Of a stretch of 64,000 nt of DNA, positions 31,737 through 40,632 are shown one piece after another (the first letter of the stretch is position 1; the number at the start of each line of letters is the position of its first letter). The DNA comes from CAYMYN01 sp964394665 (GTDB lineage: Bacteria; Planctomycetota; UBA1135; GCA-002686595): contig CAYMYN010000010.1 of the NCBI GenBank assembly GCA_964394665.1, positions 51,106 to 115,105 of the forward strand, written 5' to 3'. Both the position numbers and the translations under genes were made by a program. A model generated the notes under the pieces. That model was not told where the DNA came from, ran no database searches, and saw nothing but the letters and a program-made list of their open reading frames with translations.

Positions 31737-34127
31737 ATGCGACGCAGCGACCTGGTCTTCTTCACGAGCGGGGCGGCGGCCCTGGTGTACGAAACCGTCT
31801 GGATCCGGCTGCTCGGCCGCGCCCTGGGGGGCGACGCCGTGGGCCTGGCGGTCGTCCTGGGGACCTTCATGGGCGGCATGGGGCTGGGCGCGGCCGCCTT
31901 CGCCCGCGTCGCGCGGCGCAGCCCCGCGCCCCATCGGCTCTACGCCGCCCTGCTCGGGGGTCTCGGGCTGTGGGCCCTGCTCTCCCCCTGGATGCTGGCC
32001 CAGGTCGGGCCGGTCGCGGGCAACGTGTCCCGGCTGCTGGTGGCCTTCGGGGTGCTCGCGCCGCCCACCCTCGCCATGGGAGCCACCTTCCCCCTCATGG
32101 CGCGGCTCTCGATCGCACGCCGCGAGGAGACGGGCCGACGCACCTCGGCTTTCTACGGCGCGAACACGCTCGGCGCGGCGGTGGGCGCGCTGCTGGGGCC
32201 CCTCGCGCTGATGCCGGTGTTCGGGCTGAACGGGGCGATCGCCTGCGCGGCGGGGCTCGACTTCGCCGCGGGCCTGTTGGCCCTGCTCTGGTTGCGCGCG
32301 CCCGCTCCGGAGCCCGGAGTTCCGGCGGCGAGCGCGCGCGCATCGAGCCCATCCGCGGCGCCGGTCCCCGGGGATCGGCTGCTCGTCGGCGCGGCGTTGC
32401 TGGGGTTCTCGGGCCTGGCGCTCGAGGTCGTGCTCGCGCGCGTGCTGCTCGCCATCACTGGAGCGTCGGTCTACGCCTATGCGATCGTCCTGGGCGTGTT
32501 CCTGGGCGGGATCGGGCTGGGCAGCCGGCAGCTCGCGGGAGCGCGACCGGGTTCGCGCCTCGAGCCCGACGCGCGGCTCTTCGGCCTGCTCGCGCTCGCG
32601 GTGCCGGCCTCGACGCTGCTCGGCCTGGGACTCGTCGCGCTGCAACTCGGCGGCGCGGACCTCCTGGGCCAGGCGCTGAACCTCATGCCGCGGGAGACCG
32701 GCGTCGCGCGCCTGTGGGCCACCCACGCCCTGCTCGCGGCCCTGGCCCTGCTGCCCCCGGCGCTGTGCCTGGGGGCGGCGCTGCCCGCCGCGGCGGCGGG
32801 CCTCGTCGCGCGCCATCCGCACGCACCCCGCGAGCCCCTCCTGGGGCGTCTCTACGCCGCCAACACCCTCGGCGCGCTGCTGGGGAGCTTGGGCGCTGCC
32901 TTCGTTCTGCTGCCGCTGCTCGGGCCGCGCCTGGGGCTCTTCGCGGCCCTCGTGCCGGCCCTCGCCGCGGGGCTCATGGTGAGCGAGGTGCGCGCGCGCG
33001 TGCGCCTGGTCGGACTCGGCGCGGCGGCGGCGCTGGCCCTCGTGCACGCGCCGCGGCCCGCGCCCGGCCCGACCGAGGTCCTGGCCCTGGCCCACGGCCC
33101 CTTCTCGAGCGCGCGCGTCGACGAGACGCCCGAACCCGACGGGCGGCGCACCCGTTCGCTGCGCGTCGACGGAAAGGTCGTGGCGACGACCGCGCCGGTG
33201 GACCTGCGCCTGCAGCGTCTGCTCGGGGCGGTGCCCGGCCTGCTGCATGGCGAGGTCTCGAGCGCCCTCGTGATCGGCCTGGGAACCGGCATGACCGCCG
33301 GTTCGTTGCTCGCCCTGCCGAGCCTCGAGCGCCTGGTCGTGGTCGAGATCTCCTCGGCGGTGGTCGAGGTCTCGCGGCGCTTCGACCCCTGGACCCTGGG
33401 CCTGTTCGAGGACGCGCGCGTCGAACACGTGCTGGGCGACGGCGGCCATCACCTGGCGCGCACCGGCGAGCGCTTCGACCTCATCACCTCCGACCCGATC
33501 CACCCCTGGACGCGCGGCTCGAGCGACCTCTACGCGCTGGAGCACTTCGAGCGCATGGCCGCGCACCTCGCGCCGGGAGGGATCGCCTCCCAGTGGTTGC
33601 CGCTGTACCAGCTCTCACGCGACGACCTGGCCACGGTGATGGCGACCTGGTGCGCGGCCTTCCCGCACACCGCGGCCTGGCTCACGGCCTACGACCTGGC
33701 CCTGATCGGCGCCCACGCTCCCCTGCCCGCGCCCGGGGCCCTGGCCGAGCGCGCGCTCCCGGAGCGGATGGCCCGCATCCTCTCCGAGGCCGGCGTGCAC
33801 TCGGGGGTGGAGCTCGCCGCCCTGCAGGTGGCCGGCGCGGGAGACCTCGAGGCGTTCTCCGCCGGCACCCCGCCCATGCGCCTCGATCGGCCGGTGCTCG
33901 AGTTCCGCGCGCCGCTCTCCTTCCTGCGCGGCTACAGCGTCGAGGTCCTGGCCTGGGCGGGGCGAGCGGAGTTCGTCGAGGCCTTGCCGGCCACGGTCCG
34001 CCCGCGGGCGCGGGAGGTGCGCGCCGCGTTGGAGCGCTTCCTCGAGGCGCTCCCCCGGGGCTACAGCGAGGCCGCCCGGCGCTACGGCGCGGAGCTCCTC
34101 GCCCTGCCGCCGCTCGCGGGCTCCTGA
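31737..34127 (+). CDS. Fused membrane/spermidine-synthase-like protein
   Basis: The 796-residue product begins MRRSDLVFFTSGAAALVYETVW, the usual first helix of fused MFS/spermidine synthase proteins (RR-x-x-x-FF-x-SG). About 12 hydrophobic helices span residues 5-435, with FYGANTLGAAVGAL and LYAANTLGALLGSLGAAFVL as tandem copies of the same element, so the membrane part looks internally duplicated. The C-terminal domain has a SAM-type loop VIGLGTGMTAGSLLAL, EISSAVVEV and FDLITSDPIHPW, like SpeE. Acidic residues normally used for putrescine binding are hard to place, so polyamine synthesis is uncertain. A TATCGT hexamer is 28 bases upstream. Confidence 0.82.
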   Translation: MRRSDLVFFTSGAAALVYETVWIRLLGRALGGDAVGLAVVLGTFMGGMGLGAAAFARVARRSPAPHRLYAALLGGLGLWALLSPWMLAQVGPVAGNVSRLLVAFGVLAPPTLAMGATFPLMARLSIARREETGRRTSAFYGANTLGAAVGALLGPLALMPVFGLNGAIACAAGLDFAAGLLALLWLRAPAPEPGVPAASARASSPSAAPVPGDRLLVGAALLGFSGLALEVVLARVLLAITGASVYAYAIVLGVFLGGIGLGSRQLAGARPGSRLEPDARLFGLLALAVPASTLLGLGLVALQLGGADLLGQALNLMPRETGVARLWATHALLAALALLPPALCLGAALPAAAAGLVARHPHAPREPLLGRLYAANTLGALLGSLGAAFVLLPLLGPRLGLFAALVPALAAGLMVSEVRARVRLVGLGAAAALALVHAPRPAPGPTEVLALAHGPFSSARVDETPEPDGRRTRSLRVDGKVVATTAPVDLRLQRLLGAVPGLLHGEVSSALVIGLGTGMTAGSLLALPSLERLVVVEISSAVVEVSRRFDPWTLGLFEDARVEHVLGDGGHHLARTGERFDLITSDPIHPWTRGSSDLYALEHFERMAAHLAPGGIASQWLPLYQLSRDDLATVMATWCAAFPHTAAWLTAYDLALIGAHAPLPAPGALAERALPERMARILSEAGVHSGVELAALQVAGAGDLEAFSAGTPPMRLDRPVLEFRAPLSFLRGYSVEVLAWAGRAEFVEALPATVRPRAREVRAALERFLEALPRGYSEAARRYGAELLALPPLAGS

Positions 34128-34164
34128 AGCGGCCCGCGGAGTCGGCCCCACGCCCCGGGCGCGG

Positions 34165-34170
34165 TATCCT
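34165..34170 (+). promoter_or_regulatory. Candidate -10 hexamer TATCCT for the epimerase gene
   Basis: GCGGTATCCTCC places TATCCT 31 bases before ATG 34202, in an otherwise GC-only 74-base gap after the previous gene. The short spacing and absence of a Shine-Dalgarno sequence fit a brief leader. No clear -35 box. Confidence 0.35.
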
Positions 34171-34201
34171 CCCCGCCCCCGCTCCCCCACGCTCCCCGAC
34201 C

Positions 34202-35146
34202 ATGAAGATCGCGCTCACCGGCTCCACGGGTTTCATCGGCGGCTACCTCGCGCGGGGGCTCGCCGGCGCGGGCCACGACCTGCGTCTGCTCGTGCGCCCC
34301 GGCCGCGAGTCGGCCGCCCCCGCCGTGGACGGCGTCTCGCGCGAGCTGTTCGTCGGCGACCTCGCGACCCCCGAGTCCCTGCGCGGGTTCCTGGAGGGCT
34401 GCGGCCTGCTGATCCACGTCGCCAGCGCCCACGACCACCTGGGTGACGAGGAGATGCGCGCGATCAACATCGGCGGCACCGAGGCGTTGCTGGAGGAGGC
34501 CAAGCGCCAGGGCTTCGACCGGCCCGGCTCGGGCTTCGAGCTGTGGGTGATCTCCTCGGCCGTGATCGGCGCGCCGGTCTACAGCTACTACCGCGACTCC
34601 AAGCGCATCCAGGAGAAGCTGATCCGCGGCTCGGGCATCGAGTGGACGAGCTTTCGCCCGACCCTCGTCTACGGCCGCGGCGACTATCGCCACACCGCGC
34701 CCCTGCTGCGCCAGTGCGGCCGGCCGCGGGGCACGATCTGGGTGCCGCACGACGGGCGCTCCAAGATCAACCCCGTGCACGTCGAGGACGTCGTCGACGC
34801 CGTGCTGCGCTACTTCGACTTCGAGCGCGGCGTCGACTGCTGCTACGAGCTCGCCGGGCCGGCGGGCATCCCCTACAACGAGTTCCTCGACCTGACGATC
34901 GCCGCGGCGGGCGGCGGGGTGAAGCGCCGCAACATCTCGAAGAAGTGGGCCGACCGGATGATCTTCCTGAAGGGCCTGTTCACGGACACCACCGAGGACC
35001 GCCGCGCCAGCGCCTACTTCACCCTGCACCACCAGCACGACATCCAGAACGCGACGACCGAGTTGGGCTGGTCGCCGCGTCCCTACGCGATCGGCATCCG
35101 CGAGGTCGCCGCCGGAGACTGGTGGCGCGAGGACCGCTCGGGCTGA
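34202..35146 (+). CDS. NAD-dependent epimerase/dehydratase family protein
   Basis: The 314-residue product starts MKIALTGSTGFIGGYLARGL (Gly-x2-Gly-x2-Gly), has HVASAHDHLGDE where HAAA is usual, and YYRDSK as the Tyr-x3-Lys catalytic pair. VWISSAV-like WVISSAVIG precedes it. The C-terminus (RRNISKKWADRMIFLKGLF, DIQNATTELGWSPRPY) matches dihydroflavonol-reductase-like epimerases. Substrate unknown. A 10-bp perfect hairpin (35134-35161) overlaps the stop codon, and foldback element B starts 29 bases further on. Confidence 0.83.
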   Translation: MKIALTGSTGFIGGYLARGLAGAGHDLRLLVRPGRESAAPAVDGVSRELFVGDLATPESLRGFLEGCGLLIHVASAHDHLGDEEMRAINIGGTEALLEEAKRQGFDRPGSGFELWVISSAVIGAPVYSYYRDSKRIQEKLIRGSGIEWTSFRPTLVYGRGDYRHTAPLLRQCGRPRGTIWVPHDGRSKINPVHVEDVVDAVLRYFDFERGVDCCYELAGPAGIPYNEFLDLTIAAAGGGVKRRNISKKWADRMIFLKGLFTDTTEDRRASAYFTLHHQHDIQNATTELGWSPRPYAIGIREVAAGDWWREDRSG

Positions 35147-35161
35147 GTTCCGCCCGAGCGG
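35134..35161 (+). terminator. Hairpin over the epimerase stop codon, possible terminator
   Basis: CCGCTCGGGC (35134-35143) and GCCCGAGCGG (35152-35161) form a perfect 10-bp stem with an 8-base loop that includes the TGA stop. No T-run follows, so it would need another termination mechanism, or it may protect the 3' end. Confidence 0.35.
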
Positions 35162-35171
35162 CCGCGGGCTG

Positions 35172-35375
35172 CTAGCCCGGATTATTCATGAGATTTTCGA
35201 GCAGACGAGCCCAAGTCGTTGCCTGGTGGTGCTTTGCGGGCGCGGGAGCCGGAGGCGACCTTGAACAGGTCGTTGAGGACTCCCGTGGCCGCAAAGTGCC
35301 GCCAGGCGGCGAAAGACGGCCGTAGGCCGCTGGTTGGGCCGTCTGCTCGAAAATCTCATGAATAACCCGGGCTAG
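35172..35375. repeat. MITE-like foldback element B flanked by perfect CTAG copies
   Basis: The element body is 35176-35371 (196 bp). The left end CCCGGATTATTCATGAGATT (35176 on, continuing TTCGAGCAGACG) and the right end are inverted copies over 32 bases with one mismatch; an inner pair (GCCTGGTGGTGCTTTGCGG and its partner near 35284-35305) extends the foldback. CTAG flanks both sides (35172-35175, 35372-35375), as a 4-bp target duplication would. There is no transposase ORF. It lies between convergent genes, and its right CTAG contains the TAG stop of the propeller gene. Ends beginning CC with a 4-bp duplication recall the IS1380 family; IS5-type YTAR targets are an alternative (both from memory). 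Confidence 0.85.
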
Positions 35376-38158
35376 GGCAGCCAGGTGATCTCGAGGCCGT
35401 GGGTGAGGTTGAAGCCGTTCAGGCACGGGGAGGACACCGGGTCGCGGTACCAGAGCTGGTAGGTGCGCGTGATTCCCGGGGAGACGGCGCCAGCGGCGAC
35501 CAGGTTGGTCGTCGTGTTGGACTCGCCGGCGGTGCTCGCCATGCGGGTCTGCAGGCGCAGGACGCTCCCGCCCGCGCAGCGCAGCCCGTCGCCGTACACC
35601 ACGCCGTTCCCACCGGCCACGCGCGTGGTCCCCTGGAAGTAGAGGCCGGGTTGGCCGGGAACCAATCCGGAAGCCTGGAGGACGAGATCCGCCGCGGCGA
35701 CGCTGGCCGAGCCGGCCGCGGAGAGGCGCGCGCCCTGGCCGCCGGAATGGGCGCAGCCCTCGCCCGCCCCGCCCGCGTTGGCGCAGGGGCAAGCCGTGCC
35801 GCTGCCGTCGCCGAAGCAGTAGGGCGTACCGATCGGGCCCGGGCCGCCGTCGCAGCCGCCCCAGACGAGGACATCCTTGTCGCTGCCCGGAGGGCCGTAG
35901 AGGAGCCTGCCGGCGTAGAGTTCCGGCCCCATGCCCTCGTCGTGACCGACGAGGAAGCGCACGTTCGGTGCGGCACCCGCGCCGAGCGGCTGCCAGGCGC
36001 TGCCGTCCCATCTGGCGACGCCGTTGATGGGCGTTGCGCCGGAGGCCGTGAAGTCCCCGCCCGCGTACAGCGTCGGGCCCGCGCCGCTGCCGTCGTCGTA
36101 CACCGCCAGCGCGTGGACGGTGTCGTCGAGACCGTCGCCGAGGGCGGACCAGTTGGAGCCGTCCCAACGGGCCACGTTGTTCACGACGAGGAAGTGACTC
36201 TGGGCATCCGAGGCGAGCAGGAAGCTGCCCGCTACGTACAGGGCCGGACCGCCGCCCATGCCGTCATCGAAGTAGGCGAGCGCGTGGCAGGCCCCGCTGA
36301 CCCCATGGCCCAGGGGAGACCACGACGACCCATTCCAGGCGGCGACGTTGTTGTAGGTCTGAGAGTGGATCTCGCCGAATGCGCCTCCGACGTAGAGCAG
36401 CGGCGGGCCGCCCTGGGCGTTCGGCGCCACGACCAGGGCATTGACGTCCCTGTACACGCCGATGGAGGTGGTGCTCCAGACGCTCCCGTTCCAGACCTTC
36501 AGGCCGCTGAAGCCATGGCCCGCGTAGAGACGCGGCGGGCCGCCGTTGCCCGGGTCGTAGGAACACAGGGCGCGCACGTCCGATGAAATGCCAGCCCCGA
36601 CCGCGGACCAGGACGAGCCGTCCCAGCGGGCGACGTGATTCGCGGGCGCCCCCCCCGCGGTCGTGAACCAGCCCCCGGCGTAGAGCGCAGGTCCGCTGCC
36701 GTCGTCGTGGGTGGCCAGGGCCGTAGCCTCCCAATCGAGGCCGGTGCCCAAGGGAGACCAACGCTCCCCGTCCCAGCGTGCGATCGCGGTGTCGACGTTC
36801 CCGATCCAGCCCCGGCTGACGGGAAAGCGGGCCCCGCTCGCATAGAGCTCCGGACCATTGCCGGAACCGTCGTCATGGACGGCCAAGGCCGTCAGCCCCA
36901 CTTGGAGTTCGTTGCCCAGGGCACGCACCTCGGGACCCTCGAGACGGGCGATCCCCCGGGTCATCAGCGGCTCATAGGAGCCGTCGTCGTTGCGGTCGAA
37001 CTCCCCGCCGTAGTACAGGCCCGGATCGATGCCGCCCGGGCCGGGCTCGCGGGTCACCATGGCGTGCACGGGCGCCGTCGGCTTGTCCTGCGGGACATCC
37101 CAGTTGAAACCAGTCCAGGCCACTAGATGGGGCGAGGAGATTCCGCCGAGCTGGGTGAAGTCGCCGCCGACGTAGAGCAGCTTGGGGCCCAAGGGCGCGT
37201 GGACTCCGAGAGCCCGCACCGGACCATCGGGACCCTGGATGAACAGCGGGTTCCACAGACCGGGGGCGACCCAGCGGGCGAGATTCGGGCTCGGATGGCC
37301 GCCGGCCGTCTGGAATTCGCCTCCCACGAACAGCTCGCGGAAGCCGGGGAACGGCTCGTAGCTCACGATGGCGTGCACCGGGCCGTCGGTCCCGTCCAGA
37401 AAGGGTCCCCAATTCCCGGCCTGCATCCACGCGACGTGGCGCGCGAACATGCCGCCGATCGTGGTGAACTCGCCCCCCACCACGAGCCGCAGGCCGTGGT
37501 GCAGGACCTCGGTGCTGGCCAGGGCATTGACCGGCCCATCGAAGGTCGCCGGCTGGGATGCCCAGCCCCCGCCGTTCCAGCGGGCCAGGTAGGGCGTGGA
37601 CTGTCCTCCCGCGGTCGTGAAAGCGCCGCCCACGTACAGATCGCCCGCCGCGCCCGGGGGCTGGGCGTGCGCGGCCAGGCAGCGCACCGGCCCGTTGGTC
37701 CCGGCGCCCAGGGGGGACCACGTGCCGCCCTGCCAGCGGGCGAGGTTCGCGGCGGGCACGCCGCCGGCGCTGGTGAACTCTCCGCCCACGTGGAGGGCCG
37801 GGCCCGAGCCGTCGTCGTAGACGGCCAGGGCGCGCACGATCCCATCGATCCCGTCCCCCAGCGCCCACCAGCGGGCGCCGTCCCAGCGGGCCACGTTGCT
37901 GGCCGCCACCGTGCCGGCGAGGTCGAAGTCCCCGCCGACGTAGAGTTGCTCGCCGCCCCCCGACCCATCGTCGAACAGGACGGCGGCCAGGATGGTGCCG
38001 TCCACGCCGTTCAGGCCGAACTTGGGGAGCCACTCCGGCTGGCAAGCTCCCGGCGGGGCTGCCTGGGTAAACGCTGGCGCGGCCGTCGCGGGCCCGGCGG
38101 CGCCCAGGGCGAGGACGAAGGGGAGAATCCTCGGACGTCGGATCGCGTTGGTTTCCAT
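35372..38158 (-). CDS. Secreted 14-repeat beta-propeller protein with six-Cys C-terminal module
   Basis: The 928-residue protein has a signal peptide (about 1-27, ILPFVLALGAAGPATAA). It consists of about 14 repeats of ~52 residues, each with LYVGGDF, a turn such as TSAGG, VARWDG, W.PLG.G and VRALAVYDDGSG. Fourteen units would fit two seven-bladed propellers (inference). Such repeats are annotated as hypothetical or Kelch/WD40-like in Planctomycetota. The last ~145 residues are the lineage module (YCFGDG, ACPCAN, GCAHS, RCAGG, WYRDP, SPCLN, FNLTHGLE) with the six cysteines of the other two copies. The TAG stop lies inside the CTAG of element B. The 157 bases upstream show no clear promoter. 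Confidence 0.82.
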   Translation of the reverse strand: METNAIRRPRILPFVLALGAAGPATAAPAFTQAAPPGACQPEWLPKFGLNGVDGTILAAVLFDDGSGGGEQLYVGGDFDLAGTVAASNVARWDGARWWALGDGIDGIVRALAVYDDGSGPALHVGGEFTSAGGVPAANLARWQGGTWSPLGAGTNGPVRCLAAHAQPPGAAGDLYVGGAFTTAGGQSTPYLARWNGGGWASQPATFDGPVNALASTEVLHHGLRLVVGGEFTTIGGMFARHVAWMQAGNWGPFLDGTDGPVHAIVSYEPFPGFRELFVGGEFQTAGGHPSPNLARWVAPGLWNPLFIQGPDGPVRALGVHAPLGPKLLYVGGDFTQLGGISSPHLVAWTGFNWDVPQDKPTAPVHAMVTREPGPGGIDPGLYYGGEFDRNDDGSYEPLMTRGIARLEGPEVRALGNELQVGLTALAVHDDGSGNGPELYASGARFPVSRGWIGNVDTAIARWDGERWSPLGTGLDWEATALATHDDGSGPALYAGGWFTTAGGAPANHVARWDGSSWSAVGAGISSDVRALCSYDPGNGGPPRLYAGHGFSGLKVWNGSVWSTTSIGVYRDVNALVVAPNAQGGPPLLYVGGAFGEIHSQTYNNVAAWNGSSWSPLGHGVSGACHALAYFDDGMGGGPALYVAGSFLLASDAQSHFLVVNNVARWDGSNWSALGDGLDDTVHALAVYDDGSGAGPTLYAGGDFTASGATPINGVARWDGSAWQPLGAGAAPNVRFLVGHDEGMGPELYAGRLLYGPPGSDKDVLVWGGCDGGPGPIGTPYCFGDGSGTACPCANAGGAGEGCAHSGGQGARLSAAGSASVAAADLVLQASGLVPGQPGLYFQGTTRVAGGNGVVYGDGLRCAGGSVLRLQTRMASTAGESNTTTNLVAAGAVSPGITRTYQLWYRDPVSSPCLNGFNLTHGLEITWLP

Positions 38159-38315
38159 CGCTGGCTCGATCGGGGTGCCTTGGAGTTCGTCCTCCCCCGG
38201 CTCGAACCGGGGGAGGGTCACCTCCCCCCATCTGCGAAACCGCCCCGCCCGCGACAGGGATTCCCGCGCGTTCTCGCCCCTGCCCTCTGCCGCACCCGGG
38301 CCCGCGCGGGTTGGG
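38159..38315. other. Intergenic stretch upstream of the propeller gene
   Basis: Together with element C this makes a 333-base stretch without a gene. In these 157 bases I see no tRNA, TAnnnT hexamer or strong hairpin; AACCGGGGGAGGGTCACCTCCCCCC (38207 on) contains a short GGGGGAGGTGAC-like inverted pair only. Confidence 0.3.
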
Positions 38316-38495
38316 CTAGGAGGCTGTTGGGCATAGGCCCGTAGCGAGGCGAAGCGTGATGCGTTGGGGCAAGGAGGGCGAAGACGAGACAGCGGAGGCG
38401 GCCTCATCGGCCGTTGAGCATGGCTCGGCGAGCCCGACGCGGCCCCGGCGGAGCACGCTTCGCCGCAGTAGGGTCTATGCCCAACAGACTCCTAG
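38316..38495. repeat. MITE-like foldback element C flanked by perfect CTAG copies
   Basis: The body is 38320-38491 (172 bp). The left end GAGGCTGTTGGGCATAGGCC and the right end (reverse complement GAGTCTGTTGGGCATAGACC) match over about 42 bases with a few mismatches and one indel, ending in GGCGAAGCGTG in both arms. CTAG flanks both sides (38316-38319, 38492-38495). There is no coding capacity for a transposase. The right CTAG contains the TAG stop of the methyltransferase-like gene. It is unrelated in sequence to elements A and B but has the same size class and flanks. Confidence 0.83.
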
Positions 38496-39523
38496 GCCCC
38501 GAGCTCGAACAGGTAGTGGAAGGCCGGCGAGATCCCGCGCGCCTGGGCCAGGGGGTCGGGGTACTTGGGGACCTGCAGCGTCAGGCGGTAGCCGGCGGCG
38601 GCCAGGGTCGGGAGTAGGTCGGCGCGGGTGCCGTCGGGTTCACGCGAGAGGATGCGCTCGCCGGTGGGGTCGGAGAGCGAGACGACCAAGAGGCGCGGGA
38701 CCTCGAGCGCGCGCAGGTAGTCGGCCCACCAGCGCACCACGGCGCTCGAGCATTCGGCGAAGCTGTGCATGTTGACCGCGACGTGCACCTGGCCCGGTCG
38801 CAGCTCCTGCTCGAGGCGGTCGAGGGACAGGGCCCGCGCGCGCTCGTCCACGCCGCGGAAGCGCAGGTAGTACTCGCACAGGAAGGTCGACTCGGCAACC
38901 GCGTCGACGCAGTGCACGCGGGCGAGGTTCGGAAGGCCGCGCACCAGGCGATGCGCCAGGCGGCCGTAACCCGCGCCCACGTCGAGCAACTCGAGCCCCG
39001 GCACGCGCGAGATCGAGAGCTCGCGCTCGAGGAACAGAATCTCGCTGACCGAGTCGAGCAGGTCGCGGGTCAAGAGCTGACGCGCGCTGACTCGCAGACC
39101 CCACACGCCGAAGAGCTCGTCCTCCTCGAGGCGCCCGAGCAGGTCCAGGGTGTCGAGCTCGCGCAGGTAACAGGCCGTGACCAGGTGCTTGTGCTCGGTG
39201 TTGTGGTCGCGGTGCTGCCAGACGTAGGCGTTGTCGCCGCGGAAGTAGCGCAGGTCGAGCTCGCGGCCCAGGTACTCGTCGGTCCACAGGGTGTGGCCGG
39301 CGGCGGGGTGGTCGAGCTCGCGGTAGCGCTCGCGCAGGTCGACGAGCCGGGGATTGGTCGGCTGGAGATACGCCTCGGCCCCCGGTGGCAGGGTGCCCGC
39401 GCGGTAGGAGGGTCCGTGGGCGAGGTCGCGGCCGTGCGCGAACTCCTCGTACTCCGAACGCCGGCACACGGCCAGGTCGGCTGCCTTCAGGACGCTGTTC
39501 GCCAGTCGGCCAAGCTTGCCCAT
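38492..39523 (-). CDS. Putative sugar O-methyltransferase-like protein (class I SAM fold)
   Basis: The 343-residue product has a class I methyltransferase loop, GLELLDVGAGYGRLAHRLV, about residue 175, then RVHCVDAVAESTFLCEYY and VAVNMHSFAECSSAVVRWW, which resemble the putative sugar O-methyltransferase family. The N-terminal 100 residues (YLQPTNPRLVDLRERYRE, WQHRDHNTEHKHLVTACYL) are also typical of that family. It could cap or decorate a glycan, but it is not in the glycan operon. The stop TAG lies in the flank of element C; nothing else follows until the propeller gene. Confidence 0.75.
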   Translation of the reverse strand: MGKLGRLANSVLKAADLAVCRRSEYEEFAHGRDLAHGPSYRAGTLPPGAEAYLQPTNPRLVDLRERYRELDHPAAGHTLWTDEYLGRELDLRYFRGDNAYVWQHRDHNTEHKHLVTACYLRELDTLDLLGRLEEDELFGVWGLRVSARQLLTRDLLDSVSEILFLERELSISRVPGLELLDVGAGYGRLAHRLVRGLPNLARVHCVDAVAESTFLCEYYLRFRGVDERARALSLDRLEQELRPGQVHVAVNMHSFAECSSAVVRWWADYLRALEVPRLLVVSLSDPTGERILSREPDGTRADLLPTLAAAGYRLTLQVPKYPDPLAQARGISPAFHYLFELGA

Positions 39524-39592
39524 CGCGCCGGCGATCCTCCCATCCCCGCGCTGGACTGTCGATCCCCCCCGGGATTCGTGGCCAGGGCCCGA

Positions 39593-40632
39593 TCAGGGAC
39601 GCTGGCCCAGCTCGGCCACGCGCTCGCGCAACGCGGCCAGCCCCGCCGCGTCCCACTCGTCCATGCCCGCTTCGGCCAGGAGCCGCGCGGCGCGCTCGAG
39701 ATGCTCCCGGGCCGCCCCGCGGCGCCCCTCGAGCAGGGCCAGCTCGCCCAGCTCGCGCTGCGTCAGACCGAGCCACTCGGCCCCGTCGGCGCTGGGTTCG
39801 GCGCGCTGACGTTCCTCGGCCCAGGCGAGGACCGGCTCGAGCGCGGCGCGCGCCTCCGCGAGCCTCCCCAGGTGCCGCGCGGCGCAGGCCACCGACCAAT
39901 CGGCGATGCGCGCGGCGCGTAGGTCGCCGCCGCGCTGGTGGAAGCGGCGCGCGTGTACGAGCGCGTCGTAGGCTTCCGCGTGGCGCCCGGCGTCGTGGTA
40001 GGACCAACCGAGATTGTTCCACAGCACGCCCTGCCAACGCTCGTCACCGGCCGCCTCGGCCGCGCGCAGGGCGCGCGGGGTCCACTCGAGGGCCTGGGCG
40101 AGATCTCCGAGCAGGGCGATGAAGTGCGCCGCGTCCACCGCGCGCAGGGCCAACCCCCGTTCGGTGCAGTAGGCGTAGGCCCGCTCCCAGGTGGCGCGCG
40201 CCGCGTCGCGCTCACCGCCCTCGCGCTCGACGATGCCGCGCACGAGCAGGCAGCGCGACCAGCCCAAGGGTTCGTCCGGGTCGGCTTCGGCCTGCGCCTC
40301 GGCCAGCCGCGTGCGGGCCGCGACGAGGTCCCCCACCAAGGTCTCCATGCGCGCCGCCAACGCCAGGCCCTCGACGCGCTGGGCCCGATCGCCCTGGGTC
40401 GCGGCGCGCGCGGCGAGCTCGAGGAACGCGTCGCGGGCCAGCTCGTAGCGCCGCGCGCGGAACAGCTCCTCGGCCCGGGCGCGCAGGTCCGTGAGCTCGT
40501 CCATGTCCGTCGCGGCCCGCGTCTGTGCGTCGCCCGCGGTACGCGGGCCGTGCGCCGCGCAGGCACCCAGCAGCACCGGCACGAGCATCGCACCCGCCGC
40601 CGCGCGCGCGCCGAGGCTACCGCGGCGCCCAA

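Noticed and set aside
35372..38158. Possible CRISPR or noncoding tandem repeat
   Set aside because: The repeats are 52 codons long, divergent in third positions and in frame throughout; they encode propeller blades.
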